Source: CAYJGN01 sp964369635
GTDB lineage: Bacteria > Bacillota > Clostridia > Oscillospirales > Ruminococcaceae
NCBI GenBank assembly: GCA_964369635.1
Contig: CAYJGN010000034.1
Coordinates: 1 to 21,467 of the forward strand
Direction: 5' to 3'
DNA: 21,467 bases
Part shown: positions 1 to 7,736 of the stretch, one piece after another
Layout of the letters: each line of letters opens with the position of its first letter
How positions within the stretch are numbered: the stretch's first letter is position 1
Notes under the pieces: model-generated
Database searches by the model: none
Seen by the model: only the letters and a program-made list of their open reading frames with translations
Told to the model about the DNA's origin: nothing
Position numbers and translations under genes: made by a program

Positions 1-203
1 ATTTAGTAAAAATGCAATATAAATTTATAAAAAATTTTATTTTTTCGTCTTTTATACCTATTTTACCCATTTTCACTGCTAAATATCACTAATTTTTCTT
101 AATATTATCATCAAAATAACGAAAGAAAATCCATTAAATTAGTATGTAAATATAGCTTAACGCGAAAATGTTAATAAATTATGTTTTTTTACTAACTAAA
201 TAA

Positions 204-902
204 TTACAATTTTCCTTTTATCGCCAAAACATCTTCGTCAGAGAGCTCTCGTATCTCCCCTTGCATTAAATCGCTCGGAAGCGATAACCCGCCAATAGCT
301 ACCCTGTGCAGAGTTAAAACAGAAAAACCATGTTTTGCAAACATCCTTTTTATCTGATGATATAGCCCCTGTCTTAAAACAACCTTGCAGCTTGTCTCTG
401 ATATCCTCTCAAAATCAGCAGCAAGGAGTTGTTTACCATTTAATATCATCCCCGCTTTGAAATCATCTGAGACCTCATCGGTAAAAGGCTTGTCCACGCA
501 AACTATATAGCTCTTATCAACATGTTTTCGCGGCGACAAAATATCATGGGCAAAATCCCCATCATCACAAATCAGCAATAGACCGGTACTGTCCTTATCA
601 AGACGACCGGCCACAAATAAATTTTTTCTATTAATTTCAGAGGGCAGAATATCCAAAACAGTTTTATCTCTGTTATCTTTAGTAGCAGAAACCACCCCGC
701 GCGGCTTATTTAGCATATAGTATCTAAACTTTTTATAATAAACCCTCGCGCCCTGATAAACAACCTCATCTATATCGGTATCAACCGCCATATCAAACCT
801 TGGTGTTATCCCATTAACTTTGCAGTTTGCGATATTCTTTTTTATCTCTTTTCTGCTCCCAAAACCCATATTCGAGAGCAGTTTATCAATCCTTATTTTC
901 AA
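204..902 (-). CDS. rsuA: 16S rRNA pseudouridine synthase, RsuA/RluB/RluE family
   Basis: Isomerises a specific uridine of ribosomal RNA to pseudouridine; it probably acts on 16S rRNA (RsuA) but the RluB/RluE relatives cannot be excluded by eye. An N-terminal S4 RNA-binding domain (RIDKLLSNMGFGSRKEI, about residues 3-20) is followed by the catalytic domain with LNKP (64-67) and the GRLDKDSTGLL signature; its Asp falls at residue 102, the same number as the catalytic Asp of E. coli RsuA. I chose a TTG start at 902: an AAAGGAG box lies 5 bases upstream, the S4 domain starts immediately, and the product is 232 aa, close to the usual 231. An ATG at 977 would add 25 low-complexity residues that coincide with a DNA repeat. 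It is the last gene of the minus-strand group that includes the DUF4830 gene. Confidence 0.92.
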   Translation of the reverse strand: MKIRIDKLLSNMGFGSRKEIKKNIANCKVNGITPRFDMAVDTDIDEVVYQGARVYYKKFRYYMLNKPRGVVSATKDNRDKTVLDILPSEINRKNLFVAGRLDKDSTGLLLICDDGDFAHDILSPRKHVDKSYIVCVDKPFTDEVSDDFKAGMILNGKQLLAADFERISETSCKVVLRQGLYHQIKRMFAKHGFSVLTLHRVAIGGLSLPSDLMQGEIRELSDEDVLAIKGKL

Positions 903-907
903 TTTAT

Positions 908-914
908 CTCCTTT
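908..914 (-). promoter_or_regulatory. Ribosome binding site that sets the TTG start of rsuA
   Basis: AAAGGAG on the minus strand, 5 bases before TTG at 902. It decides between this start and the upstream ATG at 977, which has no comparable box. Confidence 0.7.
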
Positions 915-915
915 T

Positions 916-1034
916 AGCTCGCACTCCCCATTGTTTTCACTTGCATTCCCATCGCCTTCGCTTGCGCTTTCAATCATCTCAGCTTAAAACACTATCGCCC
1001 TTGCTCGCATTCCCCATCATATTAGCTCGCACTC
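916..1034 (-). repeat. Four degenerate copies of a GGGGAnTGCGAGC unit
   Basis: On the minus strand the copies are GATGGGGAGTGCGAGC (about 1025-1034 inward), GATGGGGAATGCGAGC (1003-1018), GATGGGAATGCAAG (about 940-953) and AATGGGGAGTGCGAGC (917-932). They span the last codons of the DUF4830 gene, the spacer, and the region before the rsuA start. Translated, they give GSAS, GNAS, GNAS and GECE in different frames. Confidence 0.6.
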
Positions 1035-1741
1035 CCCATCGTCTCGGGAGACTCTATAACCGGCATAGGGTCTGCTATCGGTGCCGGCTCAACTATTGGC
1101 GTTGGAGTTTCTATAGGGGTCGGCGTCTCTATCGGTGTTGGTGTTATATCATTTGGTATAGGTGTTAGACCTTCAATCGGAGTCGGTAAAATTTCATCCT
1201 CTCCCCCGCCTGTAATCTCGGTTTCATCCTCTTCGGCGGTATTCTGCATCTCGCTATCGGCGTCGCCCTCTTTTGTTGCATCATCTTCATCTATACTTTC
1301 TTCAATATCGGAAGAGCCGTTAGCTCTTATATAAGTGATAAACCCATTGCTCTGCGAGCTTGAAATATCCCCACCTATAATCTCACCATCTCGAATAAGC
1401 AGATTGAGGCAGACTTCTGGCTCCTCACCTATATAGTTTAAAATCAGATGACGCTCAAGCATAACCCGCTCCCCGCGATAATCCCATAAATCATATCCAC
1501 CATCAACTTGAAGCTCATTATAGCTATGGTAGATAGCATCAAACTCATCAGGGATTTTAACCATCTGCGAATCTATAAATTCGGTCTCATATCCAAGGTC
1601 TTTGATAAACTGCTCGGTCGAAACAATATCCTCTGTACCCCATATAGAAATCGCAAAAGCAATAACCCCAAACGCAACAACAAAAACAGCAGATGCCACC
1701 ATTAAAAATTTTCTGTCTATTCTAAAATTTACAAAAAACAT
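1022..1741 (-). CDS. DUF4830-domain membrane-anchored protein with acidic and Pro-rich tail
   Basis: Function unknown. The 239-aa protein has a short basic N-terminus, one membrane segment (about residues 13-33), and then an extracytoplasmic domain that I recognise as DUF4830: FIKDLGYETE, an IPDEFDAIYHSYNELQ stretch, GGYDLWDYRGERV, LNYIGEEPEVCLNLLIRDGEIIGGDI, and GFITYI (about 43-137). The rest is a low-complexity tail: an acidic part (about 140-183) and then repeated TPTPIE hexapeptides and PAPIADPMP up to the stop. Such a tail could span the cell wall or the tail may simply be disordered; this is inference. The ATG at 1741 has a GAGGTG box 6 bases upstream. Box and ATG lie within a perfect 13-bp inverted repeat. 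It follows the TrxB-like gene by 47 bases. Confidence 0.75.
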   Translation of the reverse strand: MFFVNFRIDRKFLMVASAVFVVAFGVIAFAISIWGTEDIVSTEQFIKDLGYETEFIDSQMVKIPDEFDAIYHSYNELQVDGGYDLWDYRGERVMLERHLILNYIGEEPEVCLNLLIRDGEIIGGDISSSQSNGFITYIRANGSSDIEESIDEDDATKEGDADSEMQNTAEEDETEITGGGEDEILPTPIEGLTPIPNDITPTPIETPTPIETPTPIVEPAPIADPMPVIESPETMGSAS

Positions 1742-1771
1742 ATTCTCACCTCAAGATAAGAATATGTTTTT
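1734..1771 (-). promoter_or_regulatory. 13-bp hairpin covering the start of the DUF4830 gene; also terminator-like
   Basis: AAAAACATATTCT (1734-1746) and AGAATATGTTTTT (1759-1771) are perfect complements around a 12-base loop. In the minus-strand RNA the loop contains the GAGGTG ribosome binding site and the 3' arm contains the ATG start codon, followed by a run of U. It may act as a weak terminator after the TrxB-like gene, as a translational switch, or both. Confidence 0.6.
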
Positions 1772-1788
1772 ACTTTTAAATAAATGCT

Positions 1789-2661
1789 TTATTTCATCTT
1801 TTTAATTTTTTTAACTGCCGCAGTTGCCGCAACCATACCTTCATAAACAGCCTTCGCAACCTGCTTTATCCCTTTAATGCAGTCACCTATCGCAAAGAGC
1901 ATCGGCAGTGAAGACTCGAAATCCTCATAAACGACCAATAAATCGCCCTCGGTCTCAATCCCCACCTTTTTCGCAAAATTAACACTCCCAGCAGTACCCG
2001 TTGCAATAAACAGTCCCGAAACTCCGTATTTTTCATCTCCCGCTAAAACAGTATCCAGGGTCATCTCTCCTGAGACTTCCAATATCTTATCATCAATAAC
2101 TCGAATATTTTCCGCCACATTTGCTTTATCAAATAAAATCTCATCGCCATTTGTAAACAAAAGAACTTCTTTGCAGATATTCGCAAGATAAGATGCCTCT
2201 TCAAGAGCAAATTCGCCACTTCCAACAACGCCCGCAACCTTGCCTCGATAGAAAAACCCATCGCAAGTAGCACAAAATGAAACACCTTTTCCCTCAAACT
2301 GCCCTATACCCTTTATCGGTGGCATTAGATGCTTATTCCCCGTCGCAATAATAACAGATTTTGCCTCAAATTCGCCTTTTTTCGCCTTAACTTTAAATAT
2401 ATTCGTCTCGAAATCGCACTCAAGGTCTAAAACCTCATCTTGCAAAACTTCAATATCAAGCTGTTTTAGCTGCGAGATTCCCATTTCAAAAAGCTCACTG
2501 CCCGAAACAGCACCCGTACCATAAAAGTTTTCGATCATATGCGCTTTCAAAAGAGCACTCTCGCCCTTATCAATAACCAAAACCGAAATTCCAGCGCGCT
2601 TTGCATAAATAGCAGCAGAAACTCCACCAGGTCCCGCCCCTATTATCAAAAGATCATACAT
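1789..2661 (-). CDS. Thioredoxin-reductase-like FAD oxidoreductase (probable ferredoxin-linked type)
   Basis: Cytosolic flavoprotein that should reduce a thioredoxin or similar disulfide partner. It has the FAD Rossmann motif GAGPGGVSAA (8-17), IIATGNKHLMP (104-113), the redox-active pair in CATCDG (Cys130 and Cys133) and the second FAD motif AIGDC (257-261). At 290 aa it is slightly shorter than the usual 310. The second nucleotide-binding site is altered: GSGEFA (147-152) is followed by LLFTNG (167-172), where NADPH-dependent enzymes carry HRRxxxR. That absence is known for ferredoxin-dependent flavin thioredoxin reductases of clostridia, so ferredoxin may be the electron donor (inference). 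The AAGGAG box overlaps the stop codon of the Na/Pi gene, which suggests translational coupling. NADPH-dependent TrxB remains possible. Confidence 0.85.
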   Translation of the reverse strand: MYDLLIIGAGPGGVSAAIYAKRAGISVLVIDKGESALLKAHMIENFYGTGAVSGSELFEMGISQLKQLDIEVLQDEVLDLECDFETNIFKVKAKKGEFEAKSVIIATGNKHLMPPIKGIGQFEGKGVSFCATCDGFFYRGKVAGVVGSGEFALEEASYLANICKEVLLFTNGDEILFDKANVAENIRVIDDKILEVSGEMTLDTVLAGDEKYGVSGLFIATGTAGSVNFAKKVGIETEGDLLVVYEDFESSLPMLFAIGDCIKGIKQVAKAVYEGMVAATAAVKKIKKMK

Positions 2662-2676
2662 CTAAAATAATTCTCC

Positions 2677-3648
2677 TTATTTGATTGTTGCACGAGCAAG
2701 CTTCTCAAGCATACCGACAAATGGCAAGAAGAGCGCAGTCACTGCAACGTTAAATATAGTATGGAAATTCGCAATTCCACCGGCATCTACGGTATCATTC
2801 CAGAAAGCAAACCCAACGGTATACTGGAAGATATATATAGCCGCTATAAATACAAGCGAACCTATAATATTAAAGTAGAGATGGACCATCGCCGCCCTCT
2901 TCGCATTCTTTTTAGCGCCAATTGAAGCGAGCATCGCAGTTATACAAGTACCTATATTTTGCCCCAAAATTATCGGAATAGCCGAAGCATAGGTTATAGC
3001 ACCCGTTGAACTGAGCGCTTGCAGCATACCAACTGATGCAGAAGAACTCTGAACAACAGCGGTAACAATAGCACCGATAAGGATTCCAAGAAGCGGATTT
3101 GTGAATGTTGCGAATAGATTTGATAGCGCAGGGGCTCCTCTGAGCGGATAAACTGCATTTTCCATAACCTCAAGACCAACAAACAAAACTCCAAATCCAA
3201 CAAGTGCAATTCCCAAATTCTTTCTTCTTGTCGTTTTCGATAGAATAAAGAAGAAGATACCAACTATCGCAAGAAGCGATGAAAGGTTATCGGTATTTAA
3301 AAACTTTAAGATAAAGGTATCGCTATCAAGGGTTGATAGCCTTATAATCTGCGCGGTAACGGTTGTACCGATATTCGCACCCATAATAACGCCAATACCC
3401 TGTTTTAAATTTAAAAATTTTGCATTAATAAGTCCAACAACTATAACAGTCGTCGCAGACGAGCTTTGAATAAGCGCTGTGACTATAGCGCCAAATAAAA
3501 TGCTTAGTATAATGTTGCTTGTGAATTTTCGAAGCGTATCTTCAAGTTTACCTCCGGCGAGATGCTCAAGCGAGTTCGCCATAATCGTCATTCCATATAG
3601 AAATAGCGCAAGTCCTCCGAACAGTCTAATAAAACTGTAAATATCCAT
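2677..3648 (-). CDS. Na/Pi cotransporter family protein (short form, no PhoU-like domain)
   Basis: Integral membrane protein of the NptA/PF02690 family, sodium-coupled phosphate transport. It carries the two inverted family repeats, each with the QSSS signature: QSSSATTVIVVGLINA with GANIGTT, and QSSSASVGMLQAL with GQNIGTC. Roughly eight hydrophobic segments are visible. Many relatives have about 540 aa with a C-terminal PhoU-like domain; this one stops after the second repeat at 323 aa, and no remnant of the missing domain is seen before the next gene 15 bases on. Start: ATG at 3648 has GGGGGAA 4 bases upstream; the ATG at 3660 has no box and itself overlaps it. It probably leads the minus-strand group with the TrxB-like gene. 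Confidence 0.9.
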   Translation of the reverse strand: MDIYSFIRLFGGLALFLYGMTIMANSLEHLAGGKLEDTLRKFTSNIILSILFGAIVTALIQSSSATTVIVVGLINAKFLNLKQGIGVIMGANIGTTVTAQIIRLSTLDSDTFILKFLNTDNLSSLLAIVGIFFFILSKTTRRKNLGIALVGFGVLFVGLEVMENAVYPLRGAPALSNLFATFTNPLLGILIGAIVTAVVQSSSASVGMLQALSSTGAITYASAIPIILGQNIGTCITAMLASIGAKKNAKRAAMVHLYFNIIGSLVFIAAIYIFQYTVGFAFWNDTVDAGGIANFHTIFNVAVTALFLPFVGMLEKLARATIK

Positions 3649-3651
3649 AAG

Positions 3652-3658
3652 TTCCCCC
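3652..3658 (-). promoter_or_regulatory. Ribosome binding site that sets the start of the Na/Pi transporter
   Basis: GGGGGAA on the minus strand, 3-4 bases before ATG 3648. It lies inside the extension that an ATG at 3660 would create, so the downstream start is preferred. Confidence 0.6.
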
Positions 3659-3736
3659 ATATTTTTTATTATGACAATATTTTAACACGTAAGAGAACTA
3701 AAATAAAGTAAAATATCGAAATTTGTAAAAATTTTT

Positions 3737-5050
3737 TTACCATTTATCACCATCTTTTTTCGTCTCATCAACCACCAAACCGATAAGCAAGATAACCGCA
3801 ACAAGATTCACAGTCGCCATAGCTGCGTTTAATATATCGCTTATCATAAAAACTTTTGAAACATCAAGAATTGATCCAAATAATATAAATCCAGCAAAAA
3901 CCCACTTGTATAACAATGCAGCTCTCGCACCTCCGATATATTCAGCCGCTCGCTCACCGTAAACGCTCCATCCAGCTATGCTCGACAGCGCAAAAAACAC
4001 CATGGAAAAAGCAAGCAAATAGCCGCCCATATCCCCAAAAACTAAAACAAACCCATTGTTCGCTGCAATAATCCCCGTTGCCTCACCGCGAAACCCTCCT
4101 GATAGCATTATAGCAAACGCCGTTAGTGAACAGATTAAAATCGTATCGAAAAAGACCTCAAAAATTCCCCACAGCCCTTGCCTTATAGCGCTCTTGCACT
4201 CAGCAACCCCGTGAATAATAGGGGATGATCCAAGACCTGCCTCATTTGAGAAAACTCCTCTTGATACCCCATACCGCACCGCTAAAAAAGCAGTACCGCC
4301 AAATCCTCCTCTAAAAGAAAAAGCCTCATAAAGCACCCTATCGATAACCGATGGCAGTTTTTCTATATTTATAAAAATAATATATAAGCAAGATATAATA
4401 TATATGAAAGATATAATAGGAACAACCACGCAGTTTATCGAAACTATACGCGATACTCCGCCAAAAAGCAAAAAACAAACTATTAGCGTTAAGAAAAAAC
4501 CGACAAAAATAATATCCACTCCAAAGCTCTCAGCGATAATAACTGCCGCTGTATTGCTTTGTGCTAAATTCCCAATTCCAAAAGAGGCAACCATCGCCAA
4601 AACCGAAAACAACATAGCCCCTTTGCGGCTATTAAGTCCCCGTTCAATATAAAACATAGGCCCCGCTCGAAGCTTCCCTTCTTTTTTCACCCGAAACAAA
4701 ACAGCCAAAACAATCTCTGAAAATTTAAGCGCCATACCAAAAAAAGCGGCAACCCATATCCAGAAGAGAGCGCCCGCGCCGCCTGCCGCAATCGCTGTAC
4801 AGACACCTGCAATATTGCCAACACCAATAGTGCCTGCAAGTGCAGTTGCAACCGCTCCAAAAGATGAGATACCACTTTTTTTATTCTTTTTTATCAAACC
4901 TTTGCAAACTTCTCGAAGTGAAGTTATGAAATGTCTAAACTGAAACCCACGCAACCTAATAGTTACAAACAGACCACAAAACAGAATTAAAACCATCGAA
5001 AAATTGCTCGCGATATCCGCTATCGTCTGCATAAACACCACTACTCTCAT
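3737..5050 (-). CDS. Sodium:alanine/glycine symporter, AGCS family
   Basis: Inner-membrane Na+-coupled amino acid carrier, most likely for alanine or glycine. Family signatures are GTIGVGNIAGVCTAIAAGGAGALFW-type sequence in the first third (split here: GTIGVGNIAGV, then GGAGALFWIW), KFSEIVLAVLFR, YGVSRGVFSNEAGLGSSPI in the middle, and an SIAGWSVYGERAAEY stretch near the end. About ten to eleven hydrophobic segments are visible and the length (437 aa) fits. The start is uncertain: ATG 5050 is used here, ATG 5032 (MQTIADIASNF) also fits the family alignment, and a TTG at 5062 lacks support; none has a strong ribosome binding site. It follows the MFS gene by about 60 bases and may be cotranscribed with it. 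Confidence 0.93.
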   Translation of the reverse strand: MRVVVFMQTIADIASNFSMVLILFCGLFVTIRLRGFQFRHFITSLREVCKGLIKKNKKSGISSFGAVATALAGTIGVGNIAGVCTAIAAGGAGALFWIWVAAFFGMALKFSEIVLAVLFRVKKEGKLRAGPMFYIERGLNSRKGAMLFSVLAMVASFGIGNLAQSNTAAVIIAESFGVDIIFVGFFLTLIVCFLLFGGVSRIVSINCVVVPIISFIYIISCLYIIFINIEKLPSVIDRVLYEAFSFRGGFGGTAFLAVRYGVSRGVFSNEAGLGSSPIIHGVAECKSAIRQGLWGIFEVFFDTILICSLTAFAIMLSGGFRGEATGIIAANNGFVLVFGDMGGYLLAFSMVFFALSSIAGWSVYGERAAEYIGGARAALLYKWVFAGFILFGSILDVSKVFMISDILNAAMATVNLVAVILLIGLVVDETKKDGDKW

Positions 5051-5112
5051 AATATTATCCAATACTATACTAATGCAGTAGATGCTATTAATATGTCTTT
5101 AGCCTTTTATCG

Positions 5113-6270
5113 CTAATCTATTTCTTTTTTAGCCGTCTTCGGAGTGAGTATAATAAACGATATAATCGCTACCATCAATATAGCCGATAGGTAGATTAAA
5201 ACAGGTGTAACTCCGCCAAAGTAATCTATTATGTACCCTCCAAAGAAGTTTGCAATAATTCTCGAAACGCCATTCATTGAAAGGGATACCACCATCTGTC
5301 CTCTCGCCGAAAACTTAGTTGGCAGTTTGTCGCTAATATACCGTATTCCGGCTATTAAACCAAGGCTATAAGTATATCCATGCAATATCTGAGAAAAAAT
5401 TCCAACAATCGGATCATTTACAAAATACATAACAATCCAGCGCAAACATGAAAGGCAAGCGGCAATAAGAACGAGATTTTTCGCCCCGATCTTTTTAATG
5501 ATCTTATCTAAAAAGAAAAGAAACGGTATCTCAAAAGCAGCTCCCACGAAAAACAAAATACCCATAGTCGAGAGACCTATCCCGATTCCCTCATAATATA
5601 TAACTGCATAATTTATAAAGAAATTCGAGCAGATACCGAGTGCAAACAATAGTATAAGCACCATAATAATCTCTTTATCTTTTATAGCCTTAAAAATCGA
5701 TACCTTATCGCCCTTTTTATGTTCACCCGGTATTTTTGGTAAAAAAAGACTAATTATAAGTAGCGTTATGAGCAAACCACCAAGCATAACAAATATATTG
5801 CTAACATTCTTATCGGCAATATTCCCAGCTATAAGCGAGCAAACCATATATCCTATCGTTCCCGCAAGGCGAATATGGCCATAACTATGACCAAATTTTT
5901 TACTCTCGCCAACAGTCAACGTATCGCTCATAGTAACGACAATGGTAATTAAAAAGCTAACAACTGAAATCGTTAAAAGCAGAGCTATAAAACCTCTGCT
6001 TATGTATGCAAGAGTTGCAAATAAAAGCATCAATGCAATTTCAATGCGAAATAGTACAACTTTATTTTTGCTTCTATCAGCAATAGACCCCATAAGTACC
6101 TGCAAAAAAACTATTAGGACATATCCAAAAGTCGTGACAATACCAATCTCTGATGCCGATAAACCAATAGATCCGAGATAAGCCACCAGATAATTTGAAA
6201 AAACTGCGAAAATCGAAAATATAAAGAAATTTAGCGCATAAAACGGTATTGCTTTTTTATTATCTCTCAC
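5113..6270 (-). CDS. MFS transporter (MFS_1-like)
   Basis: Twelve-segment permease of the major facilitator superfamily; substrate not identifiable. The N-terminal segment FYALNFFIFSIFAVFSNYL, followed by GLSASEIGIVTTFG and the loop motif GSIADRSKNK between segments 2 and 3 (a variant of GxxaDrxgrr), resembles the MFS_1-like/LacY-nucleoside-symporter branch. The central loop (about residues 178-195, GEHKKGDKVS) separates two halves. The start codon is GTG at 6270 with AGAGGTG about 4 bases upstream. The gene lies downstream of a GC-rich multi-hairpin element and in the same direction as the following AGCS symporter, so a transport pair is possible but unproven. Confidence 0.85.
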   Translation of the reverse strand: MRDNKKAIPFYALNFFIFSIFAVFSNYLVAYLGSIGLSASEIGIVTTFGYVLIVFLQVLMGSIADRSKNKVVLFRIEIALMLLFATLAYISRGFIALLLTISVVSFLITIVVTMSDTLTVGESKKFGHSYGHIRLAGTIGYMVCSLIAGNIADKNVSNIFVMLGGLLITLLIISLFLPKIPGEHKKGDKVSIFKAIKDKEIIMVLILLFALGICSNFFINYAVIYYEGIGIGLSTMGILFFVGAAFEIPFLFFLDKIIKKIGAKNLVLIAACLSCLRWIVMYFVNDPIVGIFSQILHGYTYSLGLIAGIRYISDKLPTKFSARGQMVVSLSMNGVSRIIANFFGGYIIDYFGGVTPVLIYLSAILMVAIISFIILTPKTAKKEID

Positions 6271-6337
6271 TTAACACCTCTGTTTTTTTATTTTTATAAT
6301 GGAGTTTGATTTTTTTAGTATAATCCTTGCAGCTGCA

Positions 6338-6420
6338 CCCTGCCGCCCGCAAAGGCGTTTTTAACGCCTTTGCGCTCCGCTTCGCAAACTGCATAAATGC
6401 AGTTTGCGGCGGGCGGCGGG
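6338..6420. repeat. GC-rich double-hairpin palindrome with outer stem (element 1)
   Basis: Hairpin A: CGCAAAGGCGTT (6348-6359) with AACGCCTTTGCG (6363-6374), loop TTT. Hairpin B: CGCAAACTGCAT (6383-6394) with ATGCAGTTTGCG (6397-6408). Both are enclosed by an outer stem GCCGCCCGC (6342-6350) with GCGGGCGGC (6409-6417). The block is far more GC-rich than its surroundings and lies between wbuB and the MFS gene. There is no T-run on either side that would make it a standard terminator. Confidence 0.8.
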
Positions 6421-6518
6421 AGCCCCCAACCAAGCAACTTATATAAAATCAAACTTAAACCAAAAACCCTATCCCTCGCCTACCAAATCAACCTTAAGTC
6501 CTAAAACACCTTTAAATC

Positions 6519-7736
6519 TTACCGCTCAAGATACGATATAATCCTATCAAGAACCTGATCTCTGCAACCAACACTTCGATGATACTCCATCGCCTTCTCG
6601 CCCATCTTTGCAAGCTCATCTTTGCTCATATTTATAAGATGCTTCAAGTTTTCTGCAAGCGCTTTTTCATCTCCTGCGCTCGAACAAACTCCGCATCCTA
6701 TCTCCCGTATAAGCTCTGCCGCCGCACCATTCATTGAAATACAAAGAGGTTTTGCCGCCGCAATGTAAGATGAAATCTTCGCAGGAACTGTTAAATCCAA
6801 ATTGTCTATATCCGCCATAGTCGATAGCAAAACATCGGCAACATCAAAAAATTTCGGCATATCTTCTGGCTTAAAACTTCCAACAAAATCGATATAATCG
6901 CAAAGTCCGCGACTTTCAACCTCCGCTTCAAGCTCTGCTCTCGACATTCCATCTCCAACGATAATAAGCTTGAAATCCTTTATCCCCTCATTTATGAGAA
7001 TTTCCACCGCAGAAATAGCTGTCGGCAACGACTGTGCAGGCGATAAATTCCCAGTGAAAACAATATTAAAGCTATCTCTGTATTTCTCCCGTAGTGCGGG
7101 ATCGCTCTTCTTCTCGGTATAAAAATCCTCGCAATATTGATGAATTACCTCGACCTGTTGGCGCTCTTTAAGATAGCTTTTCATATAATCTTTGCACTGC
7201 TCTGATAAAACTATCAGCTTCTCTGGCTTTCTATATAAATACCTTGAATATGCAAAAGCGATTTTTCGCAGAAATTTATTCTGTACATCTAAAACGGTAA
7301 AGAGATTTTCAGGCCATATATCCAAAACATAAACTGTCCGCTCAACCCTTTTTATCCGTCCTAAAAAAAGTCCTGCCCACCCCATCATAACAGGGGAGGT
7401 TTGGTAGATAAAAATTTTATGATACTTCTTAAACAAAACCCTCGGGATATTGAGCATCGAGGTAAACGGATACCAGATATAGTTTAAAAAGATGCGAAGC
7501 GATGAATTATTCCCCCTCGGTATCTCTCCGCACCTATAAATATCCGCCCCGTTATAGCTCTCTTTTCTCTTTTTAAAATAGCCATACCCCTTATAAAAGC
7601 TCCCACTTGGGTAGTTTGGGATACCGCAAAGAACATCAACTTTATACCCCTTCTCGATAAACCCCATTGCAATATCGTTTATCCGAAAATTTTCGGGATA
7701 AAAATGCTGTCCCACAATAAGAATTCTCTTATCCAT
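6519..7736 (-). CDS. wbuB: Glycosyltransferase family 4, WbuB-like L-FucNAc transferase
   Basis: Transfers a sugar, expected to be N-acetyl-L-fucosamine, from its UDP donor to a lipid-linked acceptor on the cytoplasmic face of the membrane. The 405-aa protein opens with RILIVGQHFYPENFRINDIA and CGIPNYPSG, both characteristic of the WbuB group, has LDIWPENLF in the middle, and a GT4 C-terminal half with VFTGNLSPAQSLPTAI, IIVGDGMSRAELE and NLDLTVPAKISSYIAAAKP in the donor-site region. The start overlaps the fnlC stop by 8 bases. It is the last gene of an fnlA-fnlB-fnlC-wbuB cassette, and that context supports the substrate. No polymerase or flippase gene follows. Confidence 0.9.
   Translation of the reverse strand: MDKRILIVGQHFYPENFRINDIAMGFIEKGYKVDVLCGIPNYPSGSFYKGYGYFKKRKESYNGADIYRCGEIPRGNNSSLRIFLNYIWYPFTSMLNIPRVLFKKYHKIFIYQTSPVMMGWAGLFLGRIKRVERTVYVLDIWPENLFTVLDVQNKFLRKIAFAYSRYLYRKPEKLIVLSEQCKDYMKSYLKERQQVEVIHQYCEDFYTEKKSDPALREKYRDSFNIVFTGNLSPAQSLPTAISAVEILINEGIKDFKLIIVGDGMSRAELEAEVESRGLCDYIDFVGSFKPEDMPKFFDVADVLLSTMADIDNLDLTVPAKISSYIAAAKPLCISMNGAAAELIREIGCGVCSSAGDEKALAENLKHLINMSKDELAKMGEKAMEYHRSVGCRDQVLDRIISYLER

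Noticed and set aside
1..203. AT-rich window start examined for a terminator of rsuA or an RNA gene
   Set aside because: No GC-containing stem followed by a T-run and no ORF with a ribosome binding site could be found; the region is left unannotated.
903..977. ATG at 977 as the start of rsuA
   Set aside because: It would add 25 low-complexity residues formed by the DNA repeat, while TTG 902 has a strong ribosome binding site and gives the family length and residue numbering.
827..1168. 113-residue plus-strand ORF rich in Arg, Leu and Tyr
   Set aside because: It runs antisense to the rsuA leader and the repeat-rich DUF4830 tail, lacks a ribosome binding site and has a composition typical of a shadow frame of a repeated Pro-Thr sequence.
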